Both the position numbers and the translations under genes were made by a program. Source: Smaragdicoccus niigatensis DSM 44881 = NBRC 103563 (lineage in GTDB: Bacteria; Actinomycetota; Actinomycetes; Mycobacteriales; Mycobacteriaceae). From it: 64,000 bases of DNA. Shown in pieces: positions 9,918 to 19,355 of the stretch. The notes under the pieces were generated by a model. The model saw nothing but the letters and a program-made list of their open reading frames with translations. It was not told where the DNA came from and ran no database searches. The stretch spans positions 62,001 to 126,000 of the forward strand of contig NZ_AQXZ01000012.1 in assembly GCF_000380645.1 (NCBI RefSeq), written 5' to 3'. The stretch's first letter is position 1; the number at the start of each line of letters is the position of its first letter.

Positions 9918-10670
9918 ATGTCGAGAGTCAACGAACTGTCGGCGAACCTGACCGAAGTCCGGGAACGGCTGTCTGCCGCGTGTTCGGCGGCTGACCGCAA
10001 ACCCGCCGAAGTCACTCTTCTCGCGGTGACGAAGTTTTGGCCGGCGTCGGATGTGCTCGCTCTGCACTCGCTGGGCCTGAACGAATTCGGGGAGGCGCGC
10101 GAACCCGAGGCATCGCGAAAGGTCGCGACGGTGGAGGCCGCAGTCGGCGGCGATCTGGTGTGGCACATGATCGGCCGACTGCAGACGAACAAAGCGAAGT
10201 CGATCGCAAAGTGGGCTCGAGTCGTTCATTCGGTCGATTCGCAGCGTCACATTGCTGCATTGCAAGGTGGTCGTGAGGCGGCGAGCGTCCGTGATCCGAT
10301 CGATGTTCTTCTTCAGCTCAGTCTGGACGGTGATCCGTCTCGTGGCGGTGTCGTCGCTGCCGATCTTCCGCATCTTGCCGATGCGGTCGAGGCCAGTTCC
10401 CACCTGCGACTTGCGGGTTTGATGGCGGTTCCGCCGGTGGAGGCGCAACCGGAACGTGCCTTCGCCGAGATAGCCCGGGTATATGCCGAATTTCGTGCGC
10501 GTTACCCCGCTGTGAATGTGCTGTCGGCCGGAATGAGTGCGGACTTGGAGATTGCTGTCAATTACGGATCGACGTGCGTGCGTGTCGGTACCGCGTTGCT
10601 AGGGCCCCGCCCATTAATCTCGAATCAGCCGCAGAGCACATCAGTAACACAGGCAACAAACCCTGCGTGA
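9918..10670 (+). CDS. YggS-type pyridoxal phosphate homeostasis protein
   Basis: A single-domain alanine-racemase-fold protein that binds PLP and helps regulate its level. The start at 9918 (MSRVNELSANL) is chosen because it follows pgeF by 4 nt; the in-frame extension upstream overlaps pgeF coding sequence. It has 250 residues. The PLP lysine is Lys39 in LLAVTKFWPA, and the late motif LSAGMSADLEIAVNYGSTCVR is the family fingerprint. It lies between pgeF and sepF, as in most actinobacteria. Confidence 0.92.
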   Translation: MSRVNELSANLTEVRERLSAACSAADRKPAEVTLLAVTKFWPASDVLALHSLGLNEFGEAREPEASRKVATVEAAVGGDLVWHMIGRLQTNKAKSIAKWARVVHSVDSQRHIAALQGGREAASVRDPIDVLLQLSLDGDPSRGGVVAADLPHLADAVEASSHLRLAGLMAVPPVEAQPERAFAEIARVYAEFRARYPAVNVLSAGMSADLEIAVNYGSTCVRVGTALLGPRPLISNQPQSTSVTQATNPA

Positions 10671-10707
10671 CCAGCAGATTTAACGCAGTGCCGAGGAAGG
10701 TCGATCA

Positions 10708-11292
10708 ATGAGCATCATGCACAAGGCCAAGCAGTACTTCGGCCTTACGGAGCTTGACGGGTACGAGGACGACTACATCGAAGAGCCGGCTCGCCCCCGC
10801 GCTCGGGTGGCTCGCGACCCGTACGCCGAAGTGGACCACTACGCCGACGACTACCGTCGTGACGCCTATGACGACGGATACGAGCTCCGTCGTCGCCCGG
10901 AGCCGGCCATGGCTCGTGCCGCAGCCCCGGCACCCCGCACCAACGGCGCACTCGCGATGGACTCTGCACCGCAGTCGCGCCGCGCACCGATGTTCGACGA
11001 GGGCGGCCCCATGTCGAAGATCACGACCCTGTGCCCGCGTGACTACAGCGAGGCCCGCACGATCGGTGAGCGCTTCCGCGAGGGCAACCCGGTCATCATG
11101 GACCTCGTCGAGATGACCAACGCGGACGCCAAGCGTCTCGTCGACTTCGCGGCCGGCCTGGCGTTCGCTCTGCACGGCTCGTTCGACAAGGTCGCCGCCA
11201 AGGTGTTCCTACTGTCGCCGGCCAACGTCGACGTCTCGGCTGAAGAACGTCGCCGCATCGTTGCCCAGAAGGGCTTCTACAGCCAGAACTGA
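10708..11292 (+). CDS. sepF: SepF, FtsZ membrane anchor
   Basis: SepF tethers FtsZ filaments to the membrane, the main anchor in bacteria lacking ftsA (none is seen here). The 194 residues start with an amphipathic-helix-like N-terminus ([13 protein letters not shown]), then an acidic, disordered linker rich in Asp, Arg and Tyr (about 15-95), and a C-terminal SepF domain from about residue 100 ([20 protein letters not shown]) to the end. A ribosome-binding site, GAGGAAGG, precedes the ATG. Confidence 0.95.
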   Translation: MSIMHKAKQYFGLTELDGYEDDYIEEPARPRARVARDPYAEVDHYADDYRRDAYDDGYELRRRPEPAMARAAAPAPRTNGALAMDSAPQSRRAPMFDEGGPMSKITTLCPRDYSEARTIGERFREGNPVIMDLVEMTNADAKRLVDFAAGLAFALHGSFDKVAAKVFLLSPANVDVSAEERRRIVAQKGFYSQN

Positions 11293-11351
11293 GTGCTCGC
11301 TCAAATCGACCTTCAGAGCGTGTCTGACAATTCCTGGCCGTCACGCTCAGA

Positions 11352-11390
11352 CGACACCGGCGCAAATATGCGCCGGTGTCGTTGTTTGTT
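11352..11390 (+). terminator. Rho-independent terminator after sepF
   Basis: A perfect 13-bp stem, CGACACCGGCGCA (11352-11364) and TGCGCCGGTGTCG (11369-11381), with a 4-base AATA loop, followed by TTGTTTGTT. It lies 59 nt after the sepF stop and just before the yggT-type gene, so that gene probably has its own promoter or depends on readthrough. Confidence 0.85.
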
Positions 11391-11412
11391 CAACGCATGA
11401 TCGTCGGGCAAA

Positions 11413-11718
11413 GTGGACGATGTGTCGGCATTCTGGGCAATCGTCTATCTCATACTTCGTTTGTTCGGCCTGTTGCTGATTGCTCGGGTGGTCATCGAAT
11501 TCATCCGTTCCTTCGCGCGTGACTGGCACCCGTCGGGTTTCATCGTCGTCATTCTCGAGGCGATTTTCACGATCACCGACCCGCCGGTCCGGCTTCTGCG
11601 TAGGCTCATTCCGCCGATACCGCTCGGAGGTATCCGGCTGGACGTGTCGATCATGATCTTGCTGCTGGTGGTTCTCCTCCTCACGGAGGTAGCGGCGGGC
11701 CTGGCATCGACTGTGTAG
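11413..11718 (+). CDS. YggT family membrane protein
   Basis: A 101-residue integral membrane protein with a hydrophobic N-terminal segment (about 5-30) and a second at the C-terminus (about 75-98), separated by the conserved TDPPVRLLRRLIPPIPLGG loop that marks the YggT family. It normally lies between sepF and divIVA in Gram-positive bacteria, as here. The function is unproven, with a division or osmotic role suggested. Starts at GTG 11413 or GTG 11422 are both possible; no clear ribosome-binding site separates them. Confidence 0.85.
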   Translation: MDDVSAFWAIVYLILRLFGLLLIARVVIEFIRSFARDWHPSGFIVVILEAIFTITDPPVRLLRRLIPPIPLGGIRLDVSIMILLLVVLLLTEVAAGLASTV

Positions 11719-11804
11719 CGGTTCGGCGAATCGGCCCCGCCAGCTGGCGCGACGGGGTTAGTGTCTGCCCGACTTTGCTTCCAGAGGTATGAGGTGATCG
11801 CACG

Positions 11805-12683
11805 ATGGCTTTGACCCCTGCGGACGTTCATAACGTCGCGTTCAACAAGCCGCCGCTGGGACGGCGTGGTTACAACGAGGACGAGGTCGATGCATTTCTC
11901 GACCGCGTCGAATCTGCACTTTCCGAACTGACCGCCGAGCGCGACGCGCTGCAGGCGAAGCTCGCGGCCGGCGGCGGCGCGGCGACAGCCGCAGCTCCGG
12001 TCGCTGCCGCGCCGGTGGTCCCGGCGGTCATCGCCCGGGGCGCTGCGTCCGACGACTCCGCCGTGAAGGCTGCGCTCGCGGAACGGGATGCGCTGGCCAA
12101 GGAGCGGGACTCGCTGGTCGGGGAGCGGAACTCGCTGGTCTCCGAGCGGGACGCCCTCACCAAGGAGCGCGACTCGCTCAAGAGCGAACTCGCCCGCGTG
12201 ACCGCCGAGCTCGAGAAGGTGAAGTCGGCATCCGGTAGCCACCAGGGACAGAACGACTCGCTCCAGCGCGAGCGCGATTCCCTCGCCGCCGAGCGCGACA
12301 TCATCGCCGCCAAGCTCAAGCAGACCGAGGCATCGCTGGCGGCCGCACACGAGAAGGCGGCTGCGCCCGCTGACCCTACGGCTCCCGCAACGCGCCTCAT
12401 GGCGATGGCGCAGGAAGTCGCGGACCGGGTTCAGTCCGACGCGAAGGCAGAGGCGGACAAGGTCGTCGGTAACGCGACCAGGGAAGCCGACATGCTGCTG
12501 AGCAAGGCCCGCGAGCAGGCTGCGGCGACGGAGGCGGAATCCAAGCGTCAGCGCGGCGACCTCGAAGGAAAGATCGAGCAGCTCAAGGTCTTCGAGCGCA
12601 CGTACCGGACGCAGCTGCGTTCGTACTTGCAGACGCAGCTTGCCGAACTCGACACCGACAAGCAGCTCGCCAAGAAGAACTGA
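11805..12683 (+). CDS. wag31: DivIVA/Wag31, polar growth coiled-coil scaffold
   Basis: Membrane-curvature-sensing scaffold that directs apical growth. The N-terminal DivIVA domain is clear ([20 protein letters not shown], then [13 protein letters not shown]). After an Ala/Val-rich linker a long coiled coil follows. Residues about 90-130 are built from heptads of the type ERD-S/A-L-x-x, encoded by near-identical 21-nt units. A second coiled coil runs to the C-terminus. At 292 residues it is somewhat longer than the roughly 260-residue mycobacterial protein, partly through these heptads. The ribosome-binding site GAGGTGAT precedes the ATG. Confidence 0.95.
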   Translation: MALTPADVHNVAFNKPPLGRRGYNEDEVDAFLDRVESALSELTAERDALQAKLAAGGGAATAAAPVAAAPVVPAVIARGAASDDSAVKAALAERDALAKERDSLVGERNSLVSERDALTKERDSLKSELARVTAELEKVKSASGSHQGQNDSLQRERDSLAAERDIIAAKLKQTEASLAAAHEKAAAPADPTAPATRLMAMAQEVADRVQSDAKAEADKVVGNATREADMLLSKAREQAAATEAESKRQRGDLEGKIEQLKVFERTYRTQLRSYLQTQLAELDTDKQLAKKN

Positions 12684-12693
12684 CATTCGTCTC

Positions 12694-12740
12694 CATTCGG
12701 CGCTGCGCGGCCTGCCCGCGCGGCGCCGAATGCGGTTTTC
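12694..12740 (+). terminator. Terminator after divIVA
   Basis: A 17-bp stem with one G-U pair: left arm 12694-12710, 5-base loop 12711-12715, right arm 12716-12732, followed by CGGTTTTCAG. It starts 11 nt after the divIVA stop and separates the division cluster from the ileS leader. Confidence 0.85.
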
Positions 12741-12749
12741 AGTCCGCCT

Positions 12750-12940
12750 GGGTGAGTGGGTAGACTCGTTTGTCACAGGCACCGATCCGGCCATCACCGG
12801 GGAGCCTTCGGAAGAAAAGTTCGCGAGAACCCACTAGAACCGAACGGGTGAGCCCGTCATAGCTCGAATTAAGCGGCTGGAACTCTTCCAGCAAGCGGGG
12901 TGGTACCGCGGCTGCGCGCGAGGCGTGCTGTCGTCCCCGT
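12750..12940 (+). promoter_or_regulatory. T-box leader of ileS (translational, actinobacterial type)
   Basis: An RNA element that senses uncharged tRNA-Ile. The Stem I region has CCGATCCGGCCATCACCGGGG with the isoleucine specifier ATC at 12793-12795, followed by GGAGCCTTCGGAAGAAAAG. The T-box core AGCGGGGTGGTACCGCGG is at about 12894-12911, with TGGT (12901-12904) to pair with the tRNA ACCA end. A following CGTCCCC (12932-12938) could pair with the downstream ribosome-binding site, as in translational actinobacterial T-boxes. No terminator is visible between the T-box and the start codon, which supports translational control. Confidence 0.9.
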
Positions 12941-12973
12941 GCCGAATGGTTTGCGACCTGGCACGAGGAGCAC

Positions 12974-15900
12974 GTGGTGACCGAGAGTTACCCCCGCGTC
13001 GAATACACCGGCAATGACTTCCCTGCGCTCGAGGAACAAGTTCTCGCGCAGTGGGCGGCTGACGACACGTTCCGGGAGAGCATCGCCGCTCGGGAAGGAA
13101 GCGAAGAGTTCGTCTTCTACGACGGCCCGCCCTTCGCGAACGGTCTGCCGCACTACGGCCACCTTCTGACCGGGTACGTCAAGGACCTCGTTCCGCGCTA
13201 CCAGACGATGCGCGGTTACAAGGTCGACCGTCGCTTCGGGTGGGACACGCACGGACTGCCGGCCGAGCTCGAGGCGGAGAAGCAGCTCGGCATCAAGACC
13301 GGCGACATCTCCGGCATGGGTATCGCGAAGTTCAACGAGTTCTGCAAGCAGTCCGTGCTCCGGTACACCGACGACTGGCGCGAATACGTGACGCGTCAGG
13401 CGCGCTGGGTCGACTTCGACAACGACTACAAGACTCTCGACATCGACTACATGGAGTCGGTGATGTGGGTCTTCAAGACCCTGTACGACAAGGGCCTGAT
13501 CTACCAGGGCTTCCGCGTGCTGCCGTACTCCTGGTACGAGCAGACTCCGCTGTCGAATCAAGAGTCGAAGCTCGACGATGCGTACAAGATGCGCCAGGAC
13601 CCGGCCGTCACCGTGAAGATGCCGCTGACCAGCGGAAAGTTCGCCGGTTCGAACGCCATCATCTGGACGACGACCCCATGGACGCTGCCGTCGAACCTCG
13701 CGATCGCAGTTAACCCGGACGTCGACTACGTCCTCGTCGAAGGTAAGGACGGGGAGAAGTACGTTCTCGCCGCCGAGCGCGTCGGCCACTATGCCCGTGA
13801 GCTCGGCGAAGTGCCTGAGGTTCTCGCGACCGTCAAGGGTGCCGAGTTGATCGGTGCGACGTACACGCCGCCGTTCGACTACTTCGTCGCCGAGCGCCCG
13901 AACGCGTTTGTCGTCCTTCCGGCCGATTACGTCACGACCGACTCCGGTACCGGAATCGTCCACCAGGCTCCGGCCTTCGGTGAGGACGACATGGACACCT
14001 GCACGAAGGCCGGAATCGAGCTCGTGCAGCCGCTCGATGCGGGCGGCAAGTTCACGTCGCTGGTCCCGGATTACGAGGGCCAGGTCGTTTTCGACGCGAA
14101 CCCGAACATCATCAAGGACCTCAAGGCAGCGGGAAAGATCCTGCGCCAGGAAACGATCGACCACAGCTATCCGCACTCGTGGCGTTCGGGACAGCCGCTG
14201 ATCTACATGGCGGTGCCGTCATGGTTCGTCGCCGTCACGACGTTCCGCGACCGCATGGTCGAGCTGAATCAGCAGATCACGTGGGTGCCTGAGCACATCC
14301 GCGACGGTCAGTTCGGCAAGTGGCTCGAAGGCGCCCGCGACTGGAACATCTCGCGAAACCGCTACTGGGGTGCGCCGATCCCGGTGTGGATCAGCGACGA
14401 CCCGGCCTACCCGCGCGTCGACGTCTACGGTTCGCTCGACGAACTCGAGCGCGACTTTGGCGTGCGGCCGACCGACCTGCACCGCCCGATGATCGACGAG
14501 CTCGTACGTCCAAACCCGGACGACCCGACCGGCAAGTCGATGATGCGCCGGACCCCGGAGGTTCTCGACTGCTGGTTCGAGTCGGGCTCGATGCCGTTCG
14601 CTCAGGTGCACTACCCGTTCGAGAACCAGGACTGGTTCGACACCCACTTCCCGGGCGACTTCATCGTCGAGTACAACGGCCAGACGCGCGGCTGGTTCTA
14701 CAACCTTCACGTGCTGTCGACGGCGTTGTTCGACGCGCCTGCTTTCAAGTCGGTGGTCGCGCACGGCATCGTGCTCGGCAGCGACGGCCAGAAGATGTCG
14801 AAGTCGAAGGGCAACTACCCGAACGTCAATGAGGTCTTCGACCGTGACGGCTCGGATGCGATGCGCTGGTTCCTCATGGCATCGCCGATCCTGCGCGGTG
14901 GCAACCTCGTTGTCACCGAGCGCGGCATCCGAGAGGGTGCGGCGCAGGCGCTTCGCCCGCTGTGGAACGCCTGGACCTTCCTGCAGCTTTATGCACCGAA
15001 GGTGGGCACATGGCGGACGGATTCGCAGCACGTCCTCGACCGCTACATCCTCGCGAAGGTCGCTGACCTGCGCGAAGAGATGACGTCGGCATTGGACGTC
15101 TACGACATCGCGGGCGCGTGTGAGTCGCTGCGCCTGTTCGCGGATGCACTCACCAACTGGTACGTGCGACGCTCGCGTCAGCGGTTCTGGGACGAGGACC
15201 AGGACGCGATCGACACGCTGCACACGGTTCTCGAGATCACGACGCGTCTCGCGGCACCACTACTGCCGCTCGTCACCGAGGTCATCTGGCGCGGTCTGAC
15301 GGGCGGACGTTCGGTGCATCTCACCGACTGGCCGGACGCGCTGGTCCAGGACGCAGAACTCGTTGCGGCCATGGACGAGGTTCGCGAGGTGTGCTCGACC
15401 GTGCTGTCGTTGCGCAAGGCCCAGAAGCTGCGTGTTCGACTTCCGCTGTCGGAGGTCACCGTGGCGGCTGGCGATGCGGAGCGCCTGCGGCCGTACGTCG
15501 ACATCATCGCCGACGAAGTCAACGTCAAGCGCGTCGATCTCACCACCGATGTCGATGCCCACGGCCGCTTCGAGCTCGTGGTCAACGCGAAGGCTGCCGG
15601 TCCGCGGATCGGTCGCGAGGTTCAGAACGTCATCAAGGCCGTCAAGGCGGGCGAGTGGACTGAGGTCGACGGTGTCGTCACCGCGGCTGGCATCGAGCTG
15701 CTGCCGGACGAGTACACCCAGCGCCTGGTCGCCGCCGAACCGGATTCGACGGCTGCGCTGCCGGAGAACCGCGGCCTGGTCGTGCTGAACTCGCACGTCA
15801 CCGAGGAACTCGAAGCCGAGGGCTGGGCGCGAGACCTCATCCGCGAGCTTCAGGAGGCGCGGAAGAACGCAGGCCTCAACGTCTCGGACCGCATCGACCT

Positions 15901-16060
15901 CCTGGTTGCCGTGCCGACCGACTGCCTCGTCTGGGCTGAGCGCCACCGCGACCTCATCGCCGGCGAAGTCCTCGCGACGACACTGGAATTCGGCACGGGT
16001 GACGGCGATGGCGCCGAGCTCGCGGGTGGCTCACGCGCGTGGATCTCGGTCGCGCGTTAG
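12974..16060 (+). CDS. ileS: IleS, isoleucyl-tRNA synthetase
   Basis: Class Ia synthetase charging tRNA-Ile. It has 1028 residues, with the HIGH-type motif PHYGH near residues 58-62, the CP1 editing domain in between, and the KMSKS loop at residues 607-611. The sequence [21 protein letters not shown] and the lack of a C-terminal Cys4 zinc finger suggest the IleRS2 (eukaryote-like) type, which is often less sensitive to mupirocin; this is an inference. The GTG at 12974 and the one at 12977 are both possible. GAGGAG at 12965-12970 gives a better distance to 12977. It is controlled by the upstream T-box. Confidence 0.97.
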   Translation: MVTESYPRVEYTGNDFPALEEQVLAQWAADDTFRESIAAREGSEEFVFYDGPPFANGLPHYGHLLTGYVKDLVPRYQTMRGYKVDRRFGWDTHGLPAELEAEKQLGIKTGDISGMGIAKFNEFCKQSVLRYTDDWREYVTRQARWVDFDNDYKTLDIDYMESVMWVFKTLYDKGLIYQGFRVLPYSWYEQTPLSNQESKLDDAYKMRQDPAVTVKMPLTSGKFAGSNAIIWTTTPWTLPSNLAIAVNPDVDYVLVEGKDGEKYVLAAERVGHYARELGEVPEVLATVKGAELIGATYTPPFDYFVAERPNAFVVLPADYVTTDSGTGIVHQAPAFGEDDMDTCTKAGIELVQPLDAGGKFTSLVPDYEGQVVFDANPNIIKDLKAAGKILRQETIDHSYPHSWRSGQPLIYMAVPSWFVAVTTFRDRMVELNQQITWVPEHIRDGQFGKWLEGARDWNISRNRYWGAPIPVWISDDPAYPRVDVYGSLDELERDFGVRPTDLHRPMIDELVRPNPDDPTGKSMMRRTPEVLDCWFESGSMPFAQVHYPFENQDWFDTHFPGDFIVEYNGQTRGWFYNLHVLSTALFDAPAFKSVVAHGIVLGSDGQKMSKSKGNYPNVNEVFDRDGSDAMRWFLMASPILRGGNLVVTERGIREGAAQALRPLWNAWTFLQLYAPKVGTWRTDSQHVLDRYILAKVADLREEMTSALDVYDIAGACESLRLFADALTNWYVRRSRQRFWDEDQDAIDTLHTVLEITTRLAAPLLPLVTEVIWRGLTGGRSVHLTDWPDALVQDAELVAAMDEVREVCSTVLSLRKAQKLRVRLPLSEVTVAAGDAERLRPYVDIIADEVNVKRVDLTTDVDAHGRFELVVNAKAAGPRIGREVQNVIKAVKAGEWTEVDGVVTAAGIELLPDEYTQRLVAAEPDSTAALPENRGLVVLNSHVTEELEAEGWARDLIRELQEARKNAGLNVSDRIDLLVAVPTDCLVWAERHRDLIAGEVLATTLEFGTGDGDGAELAGGSRAWISVAR

Positions 16061-16064
16061 GACG

Positions 16065-16138
16065 AAACGATTCGGTGCTCCCAGGACAAGATCATCGACA
16101 TGTATCGATGACGGCGCCGTGAGAGCACCGAATCGTTT
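16065..16138. terminator. Long inverted repeat between convergent ileS and VOC gene
   Basis: Perfect 16-bp arms AAACGATTCGGTGCTC (16065-16080) and GAGCACCGAATCGTTT (16123-16138) enclose 42 bases that contain a further small inverted repeat (TCATCGA and TCGATGA). It fills the whole gap between two convergent genes and probably ends transcription in both directions, although the loop is unusually long. Confidence 0.55.
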
Positions 16139-16140
16139 GG

Positions 16141-16866
16141 CTAACCGGGATCGCGCTCGGTGATGCAGTAGCGACGGCCGGTGGGATCGTGCAGCACGGT
16201 CCACCGGTCGTTCACTTTTTCGACCGAGGCGCCCAATGCGACGTGACGCGCGGTCTCCGCCGAGCGGTGGTTCGTCGCGAAGTCGATGTGCGCGCCGGCC
16301 GGTCCGTCGTTGAGACGTTGCAGCAGAAAGCGAATGCGCTGGTTCGGGGGTCGCTCGAGGTTCCGGAACTCGGCGAACCAGCGCGACTGTCCCAGCGGTC
16401 GGCCCGTGACCGCGGCCCAGAATTCGCATTCGGCGTCGAACGAGTCGGGCGGAATGTCCAGCGATATCTGGTCTGCGATCGAGGAGTGCCCGCCCGGCCA
16501 CACGGTCGGCATTGCCACGCCGCTGACGGGATGGTCGACGAAGCAGAAGACGATGCCGGCCGGCGATTGCAACACCGACCAACCGTCATTGCGGGCGAGT
16601 TCAGTGGCACCGAGCGAGATGGCCCGGTCGGCGGCAGCCAGCACATCTCCAACGTGAAAGTCGACGTGAATGCGGTTGTGGCCGTCGCTGAGCCGCTGCA
16701 CCTTGAGATAAACCCCGCCAGCGGGTGGCAGCAGGCTCGCGAATTCGCCGTCGCGTCCCCGGCTCCGCGAGACCGGGTATCCGGTCGCGGCGCTCCAGAA
16801 TGCGGTTCCCACCGCATGATCAGCAGGCGCGAAATCGAGAAACGCCGTCGTCCAGTAGGGCTCCAC
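16141..16866 (-). CDS. Tandem VOC (glyoxalase/bleomycin-resistance fold) protein
   Basis: A 241-residue protein made of two VOC-like halves, each with a repeated pattern (FWSAATGYPVSRSRG and FWAAVTGRPLGQSRW; VYLKVQRLSDGHNRIHVDF and IRFLLQRLNDGPAGAHIDF). The start is GTG 16866 (VEPYWTTAFLDF), because a longer in-frame version would run into the next gene. Members bind small ligands or metals; the substrate is unknown. Metal ligands are plausible in the HVDF and HIDF strands. Confidence 0.8.
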   Translation of the reverse strand: MEPYWTTAFLDFAPADHAVGTAFWSAATGYPVSRSRGRDGEFASLLPPAGGVYLKVQRLSDGHNRIHVDFHVGDVLAAADRAISLGATELARNDGWSVLQSPAGIVFCFVDHPVSGVAMPTVWPGGHSSIADQISLDIPPDSFDAECEFWAAVTGRPLGQSRWFAEFRNLERPPNQRIRFLLQRLNDGPAGAHIDFATNHRSAETARHVALGASVEKVNDRWTVLHDPTGRRYCITERDPG

Positions 16867-16886
16867 AGGCCCTAGGCTACGTTCAC

Positions 16887-17288
16887 TCAGTGCGCGTCGG
16901 TCAGCCGCACGAAATGTGCGATCCCGAAGCGTTCGAAACTGCGCGCATGACGGGGATCTAGCAGGGCCAGCGCCGTTGCCGCATCGATGACCTCCGGCTT
17001 GGCGACGTCGTATGTCACGCCGTGCGACCGGATCGTGGCGAACTCGGCAGCTTGCACGTTGCGCAGCCAATCCACGTGCGTGCCGTAGGGCAGTGGAATG
17101 AGGAAGCCGCTGTCGACCCGATCTGCGACAACCGGGGTGCGGTATACCTTTCCGGATCGTCGGCCGACGTGGGAGATCACCGACGCGTACCAGTACTTGC
17201 GTCCGGCGAGCGGCATCATGATCGGGTTTGTCACGTACTTGTTGAAGGTCCGAACAGCATTCCGGACGGGCGATGCAGTCTGAGTCAT
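16887..17288 (-). CDS. F420-type nitroreductase/deazaflavin-dependent oxidoreductase (Ddn family)
   Basis: A 133-residue split-barrel protein like mycobacterial Ddn. Family features include an N-terminal amphipathic helix (VRTFNKYVTNPIMMPLAG), the conserved SVISHVGRRSGKVYRTPV core, and PLPYGTHVDWLRNVQAAE, which forms the cofactor pocket. Ddn proteins reduce quinones or nitro compounds with F420H2. It lies 20 nt upstream of the VOC gene on the same strand and may be cotranscribed with it. The natural substrate is unknown. Confidence 0.82.
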   Translation of the reverse strand: MTQTASPVRNAVRTFNKYVTNPIMMPLAGRKYWYASVISHVGRRSGKVYRTPVVADRVDSGFLIPLPYGTHVDWLRNVQAAEFATIRSHGVTYDVAKPEVIDAATALALLDPRHARSFERFGIAHFVRLTDAH

Positions 17289-17409
17289 GTCGCGATCGTC
17301 GGCCGGCGCGGTATCCGATCGATAGGGCCGTTAGGCCCCGATTGATCTATAGCAGCCAGGTCCAACGGCACTGCGTGGACGCGAGGCCTGGCTAGGCTAC
17401 GTTCGGACT

Positions 17410-18723
17410 GTGCCGCGCTGGGTTTTTCACCTCGACATGGATGCGTTCTTCGCATCGGTCGAGCAGTTGACCCGGCCGACGCTCCGGGGTCGGCCGGTCC
17501 TGGTGGGCGGTACTGGTGGTCGCGGAGTCGTCGCGGGTGCGAGCTACGAGGCTCGGGTGTTCGGCGCCCGATCGGCGATGCCGATGCATCAGGCCCGCCG
17601 GATGATCGGAGTTACCGCGGTGGTTCTGCCGCCGCGGATCGGGCTGTACTCGGTGGTCAGCCGTCAGGTGTTCGACGTTGTGCGGCAACGAATGCCGGTC
17701 CTCGAGATGCTGTCGTTCGACGAGGCGTTCGGGGAGCCGCCGCAGTTGACGAGTGCCTCCGCCGAGGAAGCGGCCCAGTTCGCACTCGACCTTCGCCAGG
17801 CCGTCCTCGACGAGTGCGAACTGTCGTGTTCGGTCGGAGTCGGGCCGGGAAAACAGGTCGCGAAAATCGCGTCCGGGCTGGCGAAGCCGGGCGGGGTGAA
17901 GGTGGTGACCGCCGCCGAACAGGAGGCCTTTCTCGCGGAGCTCCCCGTGCGCAAGTTGTGGGGGATCGGGCCGGTTGCCGAGGGTCGACTGCGCACTGCC
18001 GGCATCGAGTCCGTCGGAGCGCTCGCCAGGCTGACCGAGCAGGAAGCCGCGTCGCTGCTGGGCGGAACGAGCGGCTTGGCGTTGCATCGTCTGGCGCGCG
18101 GAATCGACGACCGACCGGTCGAGGAGCGGGGCGAGGCGAAGCAGATCAGCGTCGAGACGACCTTCGCCGCAGATATCATCACGCTCGCTGAATTGCGGGT
18201 TGCCGTGCGATCGCTGGCAGCGTCGGCACATGCGCGATTGCGCCGCGACGGACGGGCGGCGCGAACCGTCGTCGTCAAACTGCGGAAGTCGGATATGAGT
18301 GTTCTCACTCGATCGGCCACATTTCCGGCTCCGACGGCCGATCTCGACGACCTCACGACCGCCGCTCTCCGACTTGTTCTCGACCCGATGACAATCGGGC
18401 CGGTGCGGCTCGCCGGCGTCGGATTCGGGGGATTGGCGACGTCCGATCAGAGCGCGTTGTTTTCTCTGGATTCCGGTGAAACCCATTCGGAGACAGAAGA
18501 ATCCGGGCCCGCGGTCGAACCTGTCGAAAAGCCTCCGGCGGCGTGGCGCCCGGGCGATGACGTTCTCCATCCGGAATTCGGCCATGGCTGGGTGCAAGGC
18601 GGTGGCCACGGGGTCGTTTCGATCCGGTTCGAGACCCGGTCGACCGGGCCTGGTGCGATGCGAACGTTTGCCGTCAACGATGCCGCATTGTCACCTGCCG
18701 ATCCCCTGGACAGCCTGAACTGA
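17410..18723 (+). CDS. dinB: DinB-type translesion DNA polymerase IV (DinX-like)
   Basis: Y-family polymerase with 437 residues. Catalytic metal ligands are Asp9 and Asp11 (HLDMDAFF) and Asp104-Glu105 (LSFDEAFGE). The thumb helix-hairpin-helix region lies around [18 protein letters not shown], and the little finger follows. QSALF at residues 347-351 looks like a beta-clamp-binding motif. A C-terminal extension (about 380-437, [17 protein letters not shown]) is typical of actinobacterial DinB1. The gene lies near ileS as in mycobacteria. The GTG is preceded by TAGGCT at -10 spacing with no ribosome-binding site, suggesting a leaderless mRNA. Confidence 0.93.
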   Translation: MPRWVFHLDMDAFFASVEQLTRPTLRGRPVLVGGTGGRGVVAGASYEARVFGARSAMPMHQARRMIGVTAVVLPPRIGLYSVVSRQVFDVVRQRMPVLEMLSFDEAFGEPPQLTSASAEEAAQFALDLRQAVLDECELSCSVGVGPGKQVAKIASGLAKPGGVKVVTAAEQEAFLAELPVRKLWGIGPVAEGRLRTAGIESVGALARLTEQEAASLLGGTSGLALHRLARGIDDRPVEERGEAKQISVETTFAADIITLAELRVAVRSLAASAHARLRRDGRAARTVVVKLRKSDMSVLTRSATFPAPTADLDDLTTAALRLVLDPMTIGPVRLAGVGFGGLATSDQSALFSLDSGETHSETEESGPAVEPVEKPPAAWRPGDDVLHPEFGHGWVQGGGHGVVSIRFETRSTGPGAMRTFAVNDAALSPADPLDSLN

Positions 18724-18813
18724 CAGGTAGGGTGGGAAGCCGTTAGCGGTGCCAGCGTTGAATTGGCAACCGCTGGAGTTAGACCCGAAGAGTAGATAGA
18801 AAAGGACTCTGGC

Positions 18814-19305
18814 GTGAAGTTTCGCAAGACTGGTGCTGCCATCGTGGCCGCCGCTGCTTTGTCGTTGTCGCTCGGATTGACCGGTTGTTCGTCTTCCGGT
18901 GGTGGCTCCACTGCCAAGACCTCTGTCGAGAAGTCTTCGGTTGCGCCGCCGACCGCCGCGGAGCTGAACACGGCCCTCAAGAACGCCCTCGGCGGTACCG
19001 GTGACGACGCCGAGAGCACCGCCTGGATCGAGGGTGCCGAGGACGACCCGAACCTCATCCCGAGCCTGGTGAAGTCGCAGAAGGACTCCGGCGCCACCAT
19101 CAAGCTGTCGAAGGTCGACGCGACGGGCGTCGTGGACGGCAACCCGACCGCGAGCGCCAGCGGTGAGTGGACGGTCAATGGACAGACCAACCCGCTGACG
19201 GTGCCGCTTGTCTACATCAACAAGCACTGGAAGGTCAGCAAGGAATGGACCTGCAACATGCTGCAGGCCAGCAACCAGTCATCCAAGATCTGCCCGGCTG
19301 CCTGA
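18814..19305 (+). CDS. Secreted lipoprotein of the MTB12 antigen-like fold
   Basis: A 163-residue exported protein. The signal peptide (1-23) ends in lipobox LTGC (lipidated Cys24), followed by a Ser/Gly-rich linker. The PTAAELNTALKNAL start, the SASGEWTVNGQTNPL strand and the VPLVYINKHWKVSKEWTCNML end match the general layout of the low-molecular-weight antigen MTB12 family; two cysteines (TCNML and KICPAA) may form a disulfide. The GTG follows AAAGGA. The molecular role is unknown. Confidence 0.75.
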   Translation: MKFRKTGAAIVAAAALSLSLGLTGCSSSGGGSTAKTSVEKSSVAPPTAAELNTALKNALGGTGDDAESTAWIEGAEDDPNLIPSLVKSQKDSGATIKLSKVDATGVVDGNPTASASGEWTVNGQTNPLTVPLVYINKHWKVSKEWTCNMLQASNQSSKICPAA

Positions 19306-19318
19306 TAAAGCCACGCTT

Positions 19319-19352
19319 AGCGCCCGCACTCTTCCGGAGTGCGGGCGCTTTG
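19319..19352. terminator. Bidirectional terminator between lipoprotein genes
   Basis: A perfect 13-bp stem, AGCGCCCGCACTC (19319-19331) and GAGTGCGGGCGCT (19337-19349), with a 5-base loop and TT tail. It lies 14 nt after the forward lipoprotein stop and just before the stop of the convergent reverse lipoprotein gene. Confidence 0.8.
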
Positions 19353-19355
19353 CTG

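Noticed and set aside
12106-12190. Short tandem repeat resembling a CRISPR or minisatellite
   Set aside because: The 21-nt units are in-frame heptads of the DivIVA coiled coil and have no spacers.
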